64,000 nt of DNA from NCBI RefSeq assembly GCF_035222375.1, contig NC_085887.1, positions 2,393,501-2,457,500 of the forward strand, given 5' to 3'. The number at the start of each line of letters is the position of its first letter. The stretch's first letter is position 1. The stretch comes from Podospora pseudocomata (Eukaryota; Ascomycota; Sordariomycetes; Sordariales; Podosporaceae). The notes under the pieces were generated by a model, which searched no databases, had not been told where the DNA came from, and saw nothing but the letters and a program-made list of their open reading frames with translations. Shown piece after piece: positions 34,885 to 45,900 of this stretch. A program made the position numbers and the translations under genes.

Positions 34885-35760
34885 ATGTCCCAGATTGTCC
34901 CACGCAACGACGCCTGGCGCACGCACCCGCCTCCGGGAAGCAACCAATACCTCAGCGACAATGGCTCCAACTGGCTCTTTGCCGTCGCCGCCCTCTTCGG
35001 TGTCACCACATTGGGCCTTTTCGCCCACAAGTTCAAGGCCCGCAACGGTGAACGCTTCTTCCACTACCTCTTCATCATCGCCGCCTTTGTCGGTCTCATC
35101 ACCTACTATGCCCAGGCCTGCGATCTCGGCTGGGATGTGATCGCGCAGGCGAACCAGATCAACCGAAGCGGTCTCACCCGTCAAATCTTCTGGCCCAAGT
35201 ATGTCTTCTGGGTTGTCGCCTTCCCCGCCGTCGTTATCGCTCTTGGTGTCCTCTCCGGTGTCTCCTGGGCCACCATCCTCTTTAACGTCTTCCTCACCTG
35301 GATCTGGCAGCTCAGCTACCTCGCCGCCGCCTACACTCCATCCAACTACAAGTGGGGCTTCTTCGCCTGGGGTCTTCTCGCTCATCTCTTCCTCCTCTAC
35401 TCTACTTTGATCCACAGCCGCAGGAACGCCACCCATGTTGGCATCCGCAGCGACTACACCAAGCTTACCGGCTATGCCAACTTCCTCTGGCTCATCTATC
35501 CCATTGCCTGGGGTCTGTCTGATGGCGGTAATGTCATTGGTGTTACTGCCAGCTTCATCTGGTTCGGTATCCTCGACTTGCTCCTCATCATCGGCTTCGC
35601 TGCTTTCACCATTGTCCTCTCCAGACGGTGGGATTATGGCAGACTCAACATTGCCTTCACCCAGTATGGCCGTGTCCCTGTTCACGCTGGCAGCTTCCCC
35701 GAGAAGAACTCTCCCCATGCCAACGCTGCCGTTGCCCCCAGCACCCGCGCTGCTGTTTAA
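34885..35760 (+). CDS. Opsin-like seven-helix protein of the ORP-1/Yro2/Mrh1/Hsp30 type
   Basis: A 291-aa plasma-membrane protein with seven predicted helices, in a single exon. It belongs to the microbial-rhodopsin superfamily but appears unable to bind retinal: where opsins have the Schiff-base lysine in helix G, this protein has FGILDLLLIIGFAAF with Ile, and the helix C counter-ion position (KYVFWVVAFP) has Phe instead of Asp. These losses are typical of the opsin-related group (Neurospora ORP-1, yeast Yro2/Mrh1/Hsp30), which is stress-responsive and thought to regulate Pma1 or act as a membrane chaperone. Codon bias is strong, so expression is probably high. The start codon at 34885 follows a CAAC context. 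The heat-shock element at 34595 supports stress control. The family is firm; the exact orthologue is not. Confidence 0.88.
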   Translation: MSQIVPRNDAWRTHPPPGSNQYLSDNGSNWLFAVAALFGVTTLGLFAHKFKARNGERFFHYLFIIAAFVGLITYYAQACDLGWDVIAQANQINRSGLTRQIFWPKYVFWVVAFPAVVIALGVLSGVSWATILFNVFLTWIWQLSYLAAAYTPSNYKWGFFAWGLLAHLFLLYSTLIHSRRNATHVGIRSDYTKLTGYANFLWLIYPIAWGLSDGGNVIGVTASFIWFGILDLLLIIGFAAFTIVLSRRWDYGRLNIAFTQYGRVPVHAGSFPEKNSPHANAAVAPSTRAAV

Positions 35761-36350
35761 GCGATTGATGAATAGCAATGCATCATCAATGATGCTTGTT
35801 GGAGTGGTCGCCGTCTCAACTTGAAGCGGAGGAAGGAATAGGTGACGGAAGCCACTCATTTACCCGAAGTTTATGTCTGTTGTTATCAATTCATGGGACA
35901 GGTCTGCATTTCAGAGATACCCAAAGTCACTCGCTATTTGCGTTGGTCATGTAGGATAGAGTTGGATTGGCTTGAATTGGAGGAGGCGGTAATAATGTCT
36001 AATATACGGCAGACGTAATGGTATAATCAATGAACTATTTGATGAAATATTTTGAGTCAAATGTCTTGAAACCAAGATCTCGTGTGGTGATCTCTACCTT
36101 ATGTGAGCAATGTCCAAAACTCACGACGATGATGACGGTTTCAAGGGCGAATGCCTTCTAAACCACCCCGTGTAAGTCCCAAAAAGGAAGGAGCTATGAC
36201 CACCACCCACCCATGCACCCCACTTTTGCGCAACCGCCAAGCCCGGAACACCCACAAGCTCCAAGCTCGCCTTGGTTGCGCAGCCGTTCAATTGGGATTC
36301 TTTTTTGAGAAGTCCATCATCAGACGATCTTCCACACCTACCAACACCCA
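35761..36350. other. Spacer between opsin-like gene and COX11
   Basis: Contains the 3' UTR of the opsin-like gene and the COX11 promoter. No gene was seen. Confidence 0.5.
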
Positions 36351-36399
36351 CGGTCACCACCATTCGGTCACCACCATTCGGTCACCACCATTCGGTCAC
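36351..36399 (+). repeat. 14-nt tandem repeat in the COX11 5' leader
   Basis: CGGTCACCACCATT is repeated three times perfectly with a partial fourth copy, ending 7 nt before the COX11 start codon. Perfect identity implies recent expansion or maintained sequence. Confidence 0.9.
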
Positions 36400-36406
36400 A
36401 CCAAAC

Positions 36407-37212
36407 ATGAATTCAATACCAAGAATAACCCGGCGCCTAGCCGCCACTTCCCAGAAACGCTTCTTCACCCCCAACACCCCCCGACGAGCGAACCCCCAGC
36501 AACACCCACACTACCACCAACCCACCCCCTCCGGCTCCAAGTCCTCCAACCCAGAAATGGACAGGATACACCAGCTCTACCGCCAGCGGAACCGTTCAAC
36601 CGCCTTTTACACCATCTCTGTGATCCTCGGCACAGTGGCCTTGAGTTATGGTTCAGTACCAATGTATAAAATGGTTCGTCCCCCCTCCCCTTTCCCCTTC
36701 CCCCTTTACTAACCTCACCCCGTCAGATCTGCCAAACAACTGGCTGGGGTGGACAACCCGTCCGCGCCCACGGCGGCTCCTCCTCCTCCTCCTTCCCCGA
36801 CGAAGACATAACCGCCAAACTCATCCCCATCACCACATCCCCCCGCATCCGCGTCTCCTTCTCCGCCTCGGTCTCCGACCTCCTAGACTGGAAATTCGTT
36901 CCACAACAGCGAGAAGTTCGGGTTTTACCGGGAGAGACAGCGCTGGCGTTTTATACCGCGACGAACAACTCTGACAAGGACATCATCGGGGTTGCGACCT
37001 ACTCTGTCACACCAGCACAGGTGGCGCCCTACTTTAGCAAGATTCAGTGCTTCTGTTTTGAGGAGCAGAGGCTCCAGGCCGGGGAGACGGTGGACATGCC
37101 GGTTTTCTTTTACTTGGATCCGGATCTGCTAAATGATCTCAACATGAGAGGGGTGGAGAGCGTGGTGTTGAATTATACTTTTTTCAAGGCTAGGTATGAT
37201 GATCAGAAGTGA
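36407..37212 (+). CDS. COX11: Cytochrome c oxidase assembly protein COX11
   Basis: Copper chaperone that delivers copper to the CuB site of subunit 1 of cytochrome c oxidase; anchored in the mitochondrial inner membrane with its copper domain in the intermembrane space. Exons 36407-36673 and 36727-37212, 250 aa. An Arg-rich presequence (MNSIPRITRRLAATSQKRFF) precedes one membrane helix (FYTISVILGTVALSYGSVP). The conserved ICQTTGWGGQP follows right after the intron, and the copper-binding CFCF motif sits within FSKIQCFCFEEQRL. Length and motif order fit the family well. The intron donor GTTCGT is unusual, but the join is exact. The ATG at 36407 is preferred over upstream non-ATG codons. Confidence 0.95.
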
Positions 37213-37575
37213 AAAAACTCGCCTTCTCAAAGAGGGAAGAGTCGCCATTGGGGTGATGGAGGAGTGGCGTTTGAGAAAGGAGTAACGTCACGGGAAAGAA
37301 GTGAAAGAAATAGGGTGTAAGATAGGGTGTGAGGTATTATTGTTATCAGGTTCAAAGGCATCAGCATAGGTGGGGGGGGTTACATAAAAACATTTCCCCG
37401 ACCAGAAGGCAGGAAAATTCCTGGTCGGTTGGCATACAGGAGTGTGGGCGGCACAAACTATGAGATCTCATCTTTTTTGTATATATACATACACGTTACA
37501 CGTACACTTATATTCTACAAGAGGTGATACCCGAAATCTTACAACATTATCTGTACAACTTTTCCTCTGACAAAC
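37213..37575. other. Convergent spacer between COX11 and GEP3
   Basis: 363 nt separating the 3' ends of COX11 (+) and GEP3 (-). It includes a TATATATACATACACG run near 37481-37496. No gene was seen. Confidence 0.5.
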
Positions 37576-40005
37576 CTAACGTGGCCCCCCACCACCACCC
37601 CACCTCCCCTCACTCTTAGCCCCCTTCTTCACCCCCTTCATGCTCCTCCTCGGCCTGCTGAGCTTCGCCTCCTTGCTCTTGATCTCCTTGTTCACCAACC
37701 AGGCGTTCAGCGGGGGGCGATAGCCGATGAATTTCCCTTCGGGGGAGTAGACGTCGATGACAGGCCAGTTTGGTTCCGGCTCTGCAGTGCTGTCTTGTTC
37801 TTCTTCTTGTTGTTGTTGTCTCTGGTCAAATTCATCTTCCCAGTCATTTTGACTTTCTTCTTTTGGTGGAGAGGGCTTCTCATCCCACGCGGCCCAGAGA
37901 TCTTCCCTCAACTGCTCGTCAGACATCCTCTCGTGTCTAGGGGTGTAAGCCGGTTTAGGCTTGCGTTTCTCCTTTTTCGGTTCCTTTTCCCGAGAGAGGG
38001 AGTTGACCGGTTCGGGCCGGAGGTCAAGCGTTGGGGTGGTGGTGGTTGCGTCCGTTACCAGAGAGGTGAGCATGTGGAATGGGTCCGAGGAGGGGGGTTT
38101 GGCGTATACTGGCTTTGGGGCGGAGGTGTCGAATAACTTTTTCGTGCGGACTTGAACAGCTAATTCTACCCAGCCGACGCCTTCAATGAGGATATCGATG
38201 CCCAAAACGCGGTAGGGGAGTTGATCGACCTTGAGACCGACGGCTTCTTTCCTTGTCAAGGGTCCAGTACGGGCTTTGGTGATGTCGTATCTTAACTGGA
38301 ACGCTCCCGCATGCTTGATCTTCTCGCCCGTCCCAGGGAGGGCAATGTTGCCTACTTTTGGTGCGTTCGGGTCTTGGGTTTGCGTTGCGATGGCCTTCTC
38401 GGTGGAGGTGAGATGCGGGTCGATGGGGGTGAAGGCGTATGCCAGAAAAACAAGCTCTTCGTCTGGGGCGACGTTGCGGGGTGTGATGCGGATGAAGCCG
38501 CCGATGAGCAGGGACTGACCGGGTTTGATGGTTTGCTGTTCTGGAACAATGCGTTGTTTCATGACGAGAGATGTGCGGCATTCAGGGCGGACGAAGAGTT
38601 CGATGTCGCCTCTCGACAGGCCGGGGAGATCGATCAGCTCGCCTTTGCCAGATCCAAAGGGAATCCTGATGGGGGAGGCGGTCGTGCCAGGGAGGGAAGA
38701 GACGATGGGCATGGCTGGGTAGGCGGTCTCTTCTTGCGGTGGGGGTAAGAAATCGGAGACCGTGTGGAGACTGAGGCCGGGGAGGAGGGTGTTGCGGGCT
38801 TCTTCATCCTCGGGGTTTTCAGTAAAAGAAAGTGGCTCGGCTGTCCTCTTTGCGAAGACATTAACGGGGGCAATCTTCTTCTTGTTGAGCAGTACCGCGG
38901 TAGCCTCTGACATGCGGTTCTTGGGAAAGACTGCTTCAAAGAGCTGCGATTTTCCAACGTTGACTTTGCCAACCATCCAGCATGCGCCGCCACGCTTCCA
39001 GACATCTTCCTTGAGCTCCTTGGTCCACCATCCTCGCTTGGCGCTGACGCAGTGGACGTTTCCTAATCTGACACGTTGACCAACTCTTCCCAGGGCGTCA
39101 CGGAGGGTCTCTCGAATATAAGGCATCATGGAGTCGACCATTTCCTTCTTGGGCGCCAAAAGATCGGAGCGAGTGACGATAAAGCTCATCTCAATTAACC
39201 TGCCACGCTTATACTTATGTTGCCCTCCTCTTCGGTTCTGCGTACGTAGGGTGATGTCCAGAATGCTGTGGAGCCTGGGCAGGAGAGACATTGGGAAGTC
39301 GGCGGCGTCAATGATATGGTAGATATGGTTGTATTTGTATGGTGATTCTTCGATGGTCTCCTGGATAGACTCCAGAGTCGGGTGGTAAATGGAGTTGCCC
39401 GTAGAATTGTGAACCAGATTATGGCAGCGATCGCACAGCGGTGGACTTTCAATCTTCTGCAGTTCGCGTTTGTTTGGGGGCTGTCGTTCCTGGGGTAGAA
39501 GTGATTTGAGATCGATGCCCGCTTGTGCCAGCGCGTCAAGGTCCAGCCCACTCAATGCATCTTTGATAATATCATTCTGTTCCAATTTGTCCGGTTTGGT
39601 TGTTTTGTCTAGTCCCAAATATTGTCTGATGCTCTTTCGTGACATATCATAGTAGCCAGCTTCGTCGGGGACGGCGGTTTGCGACAGGGCACCGCAGCCA
39701 TGGCATTGAGGCGGTAGTTTCTTTTTGGGTGCAACTTCGAGGCTCGTGATTTCTTCTGGCGCATCCGAAGTATGCTCGAGACCACTTGACTGCTCGTGGA
39801 GTCTTCGGAGTTGTCGGAACTGACATGGCGCATTCTGACGATGGTGTGGGATGGAAGGTCGAGAGTGAGGGGCATTTGCGACAGTCGATAGCGATCGAAA
39901 GGCGGGGCATAGGTAGAGAGGCACTGAGGTCGGGGTGAGATGCTCGGCATTAAACACACTCCCCAGCCATCTTGAAGACGCAGTCCGGGCCGGCCGAATA
40001 TGCAT
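37576..40005 (-). CDS. GEP3: Mitochondrial circularly permuted GTPase, GEP3/YqeH type
   Basis: Predicted mitochondrial GTPase for assembly of the small ribosomal subunit (yeast Gep3/Mtg3, bacterial YqeH). Single exon, 809 aa from the ATG at 40005, which starts an Arg-rich mitochondrial presequence (MHIRPARTASSRWLGSVF). An in-frame ATG at 40146 would add 47 residues. A zinc-finger pair CHGCG (101-105) and CDRC (191-194) precedes the GTPase motifs in permuted order: G4-like VTRSDLLAP, G5-like SAKRG, P-loop VGKVNVGKSQLFEAVF, then DLPG. That order is diagnostic of the YqeH/YlqF group. The C-terminus is extended, Lys/Glu/Gln-rich and ends in Gly/Arg. It is divergent with MRP49. Confidence 0.9.
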   Translation of the reverse strand: MHIRPARTASSRWLGSVFNAEHLTPTSVPLYLCPAFRSLSTVANAPHSRPSIPHHRQNAPCQFRQLRRLHEQSSGLEHTSDAPEEITSLEVAPKKKLPPQCHGCGALSQTAVPDEAGYYDMSRKSIRQYLGLDKTTKPDKLEQNDIIKDALSGLDLDALAQAGIDLKSLLPQERQPPNKRELQKIESPPLCDRCHNLVHNSTGNSIYHPTLESIQETIEESPYKYNHIYHIIDAADFPMSLLPRLHSILDITLRTQNRRGGQHKYKRGRLIEMSFIVTRSDLLAPKKEMVDSMMPYIRETLRDALGRVGQRVRLGNVHCVSAKRGWWTKELKEDVWKRGGACWMVGKVNVGKSQLFEAVFPKNRMSEATAVLLNKKKIAPVNVFAKRTAEPLSFTENPEDEEARNTLLPGLSLHTVSDFLPPPQEETAYPAMPIVSSLPGTTASPIRIPFGSGKGELIDLPGLSRGDIELFVRPECRTSLVMKQRIVPEQQTIKPGQSLLIGGFIRITPRNVAPDEELVFLAYAFTPIDPHLTSTEKAIATQTQDPNAPKVGNIALPGTGEKIKHAGAFQLRYDITKARTGPLTRKEAVGLKVDQLPYRVLGIDILIEGVGWVELAVQVRTKKLFDTSAPKPVYAKPPSSDPFHMLTSLVTDATTTTPTLDLRPEPVNSLSREKEPKKEKRKPKPAYTPRHERMSDEQLREDLWAAWDEKPSPPKEESQNDWEDEFDQRQQQQEEEQDSTAEPEPNWPVIDVYSPEGKFIGYRPPLNAWLVNKEIKSKEAKLSRPRRSMKGVKKGAKSEGRWGGGGGPR

Positions 40006-40318
40006 GATTGAAAAATATCGATTTGACAGATCTGACGTTGAAGAACTGGCAGCCTTTGACTTTGCGCAACCCACATCTTCATCCAAAATTTCTGGACCCA
40101 GGAGCTTTTTTGGCAAGGGTTGCGGCCGGCAACCCGGGCTTGGCATCGATAACAGAACTCCCGGCAGGCAAAAGCGGTGAGCTCGGTTCCTGAAAATTAT
40201 TACGGGGTCGCTCAGTAGCTTGAAGGTGGTGCTGCCCACGCGATAGCCATCATCGTCGAATACCCCCGCCTATCACATCCCGCCTGTTTCGAGCCTAGCC
40301 ACTCGAGACATCTTCACC
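40006..40318. promoter_or_regulatory. Bidirectional promoter of GEP3 and MRP49
   Basis: About 313 nt separates the two divergent start codons. There is no TATA box. It is CG-rich in the half next to MRP49. If translation of GEP3 starts at 40146 the shared region shrinks to 172 nt. Confidence 0.6.
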
Positions 40319-41130
40319 ATGGTCGGCGTAATAAGGAGATTACACAAGCTCAAGGCTGTAAGTGTTACTGTGTGCTGAATGAAAGAATTGCTGGACTAAT
40401 TCGAAATTTCTCTGTTACAGAAGGTTCATCTGCCCCCCAGACCCCTCGTCGACTAACCACTGCGCCGATGGTAGACAGCCTACTGCCCAGGGTACAACTT
40501 GCTAACGATATTCATAGCTCCTTGACATCAGGTGCGGGCCGGGGGCTGCCATCTTCCCCAGCGATGTGACCAGGATACACCTCGAGTTTGCCTATGGTCT
40601 GGCAGGACACTTGGGACCAAGGTACGGCAAATATGGCTACGAGCATAGGGGAAGATATTGACGAGTCTTTTCTTAGGAAATTTTGGAACACAAATCTCCC
40701 ACGACTGAAATTCTGGAACCCCGCTATACCGATGATTGTCAACCGAACAACAGACGTAACTGGGCCAGCGGTGTTGAGTGTCTACTTCCGCGAGCCAGGC
40801 TCGATACTGCAGGAATTGCAGACGCCAAGTTCATCTTTCCACGGGTTCGCCAAGGCCCCACAACCAGCCGAGGGCGAGCGTGTCCTTACGATTGATATGA
40901 AGAACCTGCCGTCCGAGAAAATTCTCGACGAGCTCATCAGCAAGAGTGGCGCGGTTCCAGTAAGACCAACACTGCAAGACGAGGCCGACTTGGCCGAACT
41001 CAGGGACTTGGAGCGCACGGGAGAGATCGACCGGGAAAGAGTAAAGAGGAAGACGGATGCTGAGAAGAGGGAGAAGAGGCTCATTGCCCAGGCGCAGTCT
41101 GAGGCTGCCGCTATCAGGGCTGCGCTGTAA
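40319..41130 (+). CDS. MRP49: Mitochondrial large-subunit ribosomal protein MRP49 (mL61)
   Basis: Component of the mitochondrial large ribosomal subunit with the thioredoxin-like L51/S25/CI-B8 fold. Exons 40319-40357, 40518-40621 and 40677-41130 give 198 aa. The N-terminus MVGVIRRLHKLKA is followed by LLDIRCGPGAAIFPSDVTRI, then GPRKFWNTNLPRLKFWNPAI and PMIVNRTT, the conserved core of the family. The C-terminus is a charged helix (RVKRKTDAEKREKRLIAQA). In intron 1 the trinucleotide AAG at 40421-40423 sits between a consensus acceptor (TTACAG) and a GT; including it as an exon would add the family's usual Lys before LL. It is divergent from GEP3, another mitoribosome gene. Confidence 0.88.
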
Positions 41131-42189
41131 GCAGCTTGTTGGTGGTGTTGGGGACAGTTGGTTGAGCGTCACTCTGGGTTCGGAAAGAGCCCGGAGCTTG
41201 TATATCATCATATGTGAAGCATTACCCAAAAGAACATAAGATACCACAATGTTTCTGGGCTTTATCTGGGATACTGGAAGTTTTACATGGCAAAGGGCAT
41301 GGAATTCATGAGTTTCCTATTCTCCGATACCCCACCAAGATGTTTCCTCGAGGGAGCTCCGAGCGCGCCACTTATCAAAGATCTGTCCAGACGGTTGACA
41401 TGTGAGCCGCAAATCACATTTCTGCAATGTTTCGTTTCGTGTAAGGGATCGAGTAATTGCTGGTGCTACGGCAAAGGGATGAAGTGCCTTACCCACATTC
41501 ATATATACCTTCAGGAGCAACCCTAGGGTGAGGTTATCCTTGAGATGCCAATACGCGAGCAATATATCTCATCTGCATTACCGATAAACACAAGGCTAAA
41601 CCAGGAAAGAGGAATTGATTGAAAGGCTTGGACTCAACATAGGGTACCATTAATCAAGATGTTGGTTAACAGGCTCGTGTGCGACGGCTTACAGGGCGCT
41701 GGTACGAGGGAGGACCCCTGCAGCCCACACACTATTTCTGGGGAACAGGGGGCCCAGGGGGCTTCGCGCCAAGCCCAACCTGGAAGTGGTGCTCTCGTTC
41801 GACGGGGAAAAAAGGCCACGACTGCCTTGGGGGAGCATCATCCCTTTTTCCCTTTCAGCTGAAGCTCTTCAAGCTCGACTTCACTTGCGCGAGAGCTGCA
41901 CGCTTTCTTCTTCATCGCCTGCCATCAAGTGTCTCCATTTCTTTTTTGGGGGACACTTTCTGTTGGGTGCTTTCTTCAACCAATCTAGGTACTGGACGGG
42001 ACCAAACCTTGTTCCAGCACGCACTTTATTCTTTTTTCGACACGCTCGTTTTAGCCATTTTATGATTTGCATCTCCATATCAAGACAACCACCAACACCG
42101 AGGCCCGTCCGCAACCACCCTGAATATCAACACCACCACAAACCCAATTCCTACCAACGAAGCCGAATTGATTAGTCCCCTTCGCCATC
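41131..42189. other. Upstream region of PMT2, no gene seen
   Basis: 1.06 kb between MRP49 and PMT2. The last 350 nt are pyrimidine-rich with CTTC and CACCAC runs, a likely 5' leader. No gene was seen. Confidence 0.5.
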
Positions 42190-44790
42190 ATGGCCGCCGT
42201 CAACGACAGAGGCCCTGTCGTCACTGGCGCTGATCTGGGCGATGCCCGAAGGCGTAACGTCCCAGGCACTCCCCAGACAGTTGCCGTCGTTCCAGAGCCT
42301 GATGATAAGAAGAAGGTCAAGAAGGTGAGCACCAATTGCCTCTATCTACAGTTTCTCGGGTATCCGTATCATCACTGGCAATAGGATGCCCCGCCAAGGC
42401 ATTGGGCAGCTTGCGCCAGATCGTCTCCTTGTGGTCATGTGCTAACAGCTTGTGTTTGACAGGAACCGTCCTTCCTCGAGATCCTGGACCAATGGGAGTG
42501 GATCATTGCCCCCATCGTATTCACCGCGCTCGCCTTCTTCACACGTCTCTACAAGATCGGTCTTTCCAACATCGTTACTTGGGACGAAGCCCAGTTAGTA
42601 GACCCCCCGTTATCGCGTCGTTGTCTTGTCGTTGCAACGGTGCCGCTAACCTGACGGCCTGCGACAGTTTCGGAAAGTTCGGTAGCCACTACCTCAAACG
42701 CGAGTTCTACTTCGATGTCCATGTATGTTCTCCCGAGTATTACAACAGCCAGAGCCTTTTGCTAACCGGGCTGTCTTGCTAGCCCCCCGCTGGAAAGCTT
42801 CTCGTCGGTCTGAGCGGATATCTTGCCGGTTACAATGGGTCCTTCGAGTTCAAGTCGGGAGAGACCTACCCTCCTGAGCTCAACTACACTTTTATGCGCC
42901 AGTTCAACGCCTTTTGGGGTGCCATTTGCGTCCCCCTCGCCTACTGGACTGCCAAGGAGCTCAAGCTCCGCCGCAATGCTGTCTGGCTCGTCACTCTTAT
43001 GGTCCTCTGCGAGAACTCATACACCACCATCTCCCGGTTTATCCTCCTCGATTCTATGCTCCTGTTCGGTACCGTTGCCACGACACTCTGCTGGGCCAAG
43101 TTCCATGGCCAGCGCAAGAACAGCTTCGAGCCCGAGTGGTTCTTTTGGCTGTTCATGACTGGTCTTAGCATTGGTTTCGTTACCAGTGTCAAGCTGGTGG
43201 GACTCTTCGTCACTGCTCTGGTTGGTCTTTACACCATTGAGGATCTCTGGAACAAGTTTGGCGACACCAAGATGCCAATCTCCACCCTCGCCGCCCACGT
43301 CGGAACTCGCGTCGTTGGTCTCATCATCCTGCCCTTCCTTGTTTACCTTCTCAGCTTCGCCATCCACTTTGCGGTTCTCACCAACAGCGGTCCTGGCGAT
43401 GCTCAGATGTCTTCACTTTTCCAGGCCAACTTGAGGGGGACTGAGGTCGGCAGGAACAGCCCATTGGAAGTGGCCATCGGTTCCAAGGTTACCATCAAGA
43501 ATATGGGCTATGGTGGCGGTCTCCTCCACAGTCACGTTCAGACCTACCCCGAGGGCTCTGGCCAGCAACAGGTTACCTGCTACCACCACAAGGATGCCAA
43601 CAACGACTGGTTCTTCTACCCCAACCGCCGCGATGCCGATTACGATGCCGCTGCCGAACCCCGTTTCATTGCCGACGGCCAGACCATTCGTCTCCTTCAC
43701 TCCCAGACCGGCCGCAACCTCCACTCTCACCAAATCGCTGCTCCCATTACCAAGGCCGACTGGGAAGTTTCCAGCTACGGCAACATCACTGTTGGCGACG
43801 AGAAGGACCACTGGAAGATTGAGGTTGTCAGCGATGCTGCCTCCAGGGACCGCTCCAAAATCCGCACTCTTACCACCGCTTTCCGGTTAAAGCACGAGGT
43901 TTTGGGCTGCTATCTCCGCGCTGGCAATGTCAACTTGCCCCAGTGGGGTTTCAAGCAGATTGAGGTTACCTGCACCAAGGACAACAAGCCTCGCGACACC
44001 TACACCCACTGGAACATTGAGTCTCACATTAACGAGAAGCGTAAGTCAGGATATGAAGTGTGACAAGACCCTTACTAACTGTCGATAGTCCCTCCTGGAG
44101 ACCCTGGCCAGTACAGGTCGCCCTTCTTTAAGGACTTCGTGCACCTGGTAAGTGACTGAAAACCGGCCGCTGAATCTCGATGACGCATGCTAACTCTGCT
44201 AGAACGTTGCCATGATGACCTCCAACAACGCCCTTGTGCCCGATCCCGATAAGCAGGACGACTTGGCTTCTCAGTGGTGGCAATGGCCCATTCTGCACGT
44301 TGGTCTCAGGATGTGCGGCTGGGACGACAAGATCGTCAAGTACTTCCTTCTCGGCAACCCCCTCGTCTATTGGGGCTCGACTGCCGGGCTCGGTGTCTTT
44401 GGTCTTTTGACCGTCTGGTACATCCTCCGCTGGCAGAGAGGGTACAGGGAGCTTTCCCAGTTCGACATTGACCAGATCCACTACGCCGGCATCTACCCCG
44501 TCATTGGCTGGTTCCTCCACTACTTGCCCTTCGTCATCATGGCTCGTGTCACCTACGTCCACCATTACTACCCAGCCTTGTACTTCGCCATCCTCACTTT
44601 CGGCTTCCTCACCGACTGGTTCACCCGCAACCAGAAGAAGATTGTTCAGTACGCCACTTATGCCGTGCTCGACGCGACGGTCATTGGGCTGTACATTTAC
44701 TTTATTCCCATCTGTTGGGGTATGACTGGTCCCAACAGGCAGTACGGCTACATGAAGTGGTTTGACACGTGGAGGATGTCGGATGCTTAA
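42190..44790 (+). CDS. PMT2: Dolichyl-phosphate-mannose protein O-mannosyltransferase, PMT2 family
   Basis: Integral ER enzyme that transfers mannose from dolichyl-phosphate mannose to Ser/Thr of secretory and cell-wall proteins, normally as a heterodimer with a PMT1-family partner. Exons 42190-42324, 42463-42593, 42668-42722, 42783-44040, 44089-44147 and 44203-44790 join to 741 aa. The catalytic loop 1 motif SNIVTWDEAHFGKFGSHYLK contains the acidic pair typical of the family. ISRFILLDSMLLF is the PMT2-subfamily form. Three MIR motifs (LLHSHVQTYP, LHSQTGRNLHSH, RLKHEVLGCYL) lie in the large lumenal loop, and a C-terminal block of membrane helices includes VTYVHHYYPALYF. The length is normal. 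The N-terminus is short and cytosolic. Assignment to PMT2 rests on these signatures. Confidence 0.94.
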
Positions 44791-45867
44791 ATTCTACCAC
44801 CAAGGGGATTAGGAGGATGCAAAGGGGGAAATAAAAGGGATATGTGGAAACATGTGTTGTTGAAATGTTTCTTGTGTTGCTGTACGATGTTTTCGAGGCG
44901 TGTGTGGAATGGTTGATGGCGCGTTTGGTGTTGTGTGCATACCTCCTGTTTTCTTGATCGACACAAATGGTTCATCTATCTATCTGGCTTGGGCGCAACA
45001 AAATCTGGAAGGGGCGTCTGGGTGGGATAGGTAGGGCTGTTGTGTACAGGGAGGGGGAAGGTGTGCGGCGTTATAAAAGGGAGAGGACACACCAAAACAG
45101 CGAAGGGAAAAACATTCATCGGGCCTCTATGAGAGCTCTCTGTCTCGTCATCACTATCTCTAGACATTAAAACTCTAATGTTTTGTTTTTGTTTTTTGTT
45201 TTTCTTTTGTTTTTGAGGTGGGGAGGGGAAGGGGAGGGAGAGGTTAGATAGATGAATGTGGATGTCTGTCGAACTCGTGTGCCTGGCTGCTCTGAACAAA
45301 ACTTGCAATGTGAGATGCCGTATGGCTCTCTAACTTCAACAGCCCTCGACCATTCACGGTTGTCAGAAGCCAAGTTGCTAGGTAAGCAGACTGGCTTGCT
45401 CCTTGACCTGGGTCAAATCATCGCAGTATAGTCAAGTCGAAATGTCCATTGGTCAATAAAGGAAACTTTGACATACGTCCTCCCTTCCAAACAGACCCAG
45501 TGATTCAGCCCCCTAACGAAGGACAGTAAACCACCAGACCACTGCAAATGACCTCGAGTAAGCATAACTCAGATGAACGAGATTTGTGCCGCGAATCGCA
45601 GTAGATATACTACCAAATATATCTTTTTGCAACCCGTCACACCTAGCCCCTCCGAAATCTATCACTCAGTGGGTTTCCATCCTCAGAAGGGGGCTGACCC
45701 CCTAGGAGCTTCGACAGTCGAAACCCTCAGTCACTCAAAACGCTTCAACGCTGTAAATGCAGAAACCTAGTTACAATTGCTCTCCCTTGTCCAGTTTGTT
45801 TAATCAAGTAAAATGATGAATAAATAAAAAGGTGAGGGGGTATCATCTAATCTCTCCCTATGCTTTG

Positions 45868-45900
<33 letters not shown>

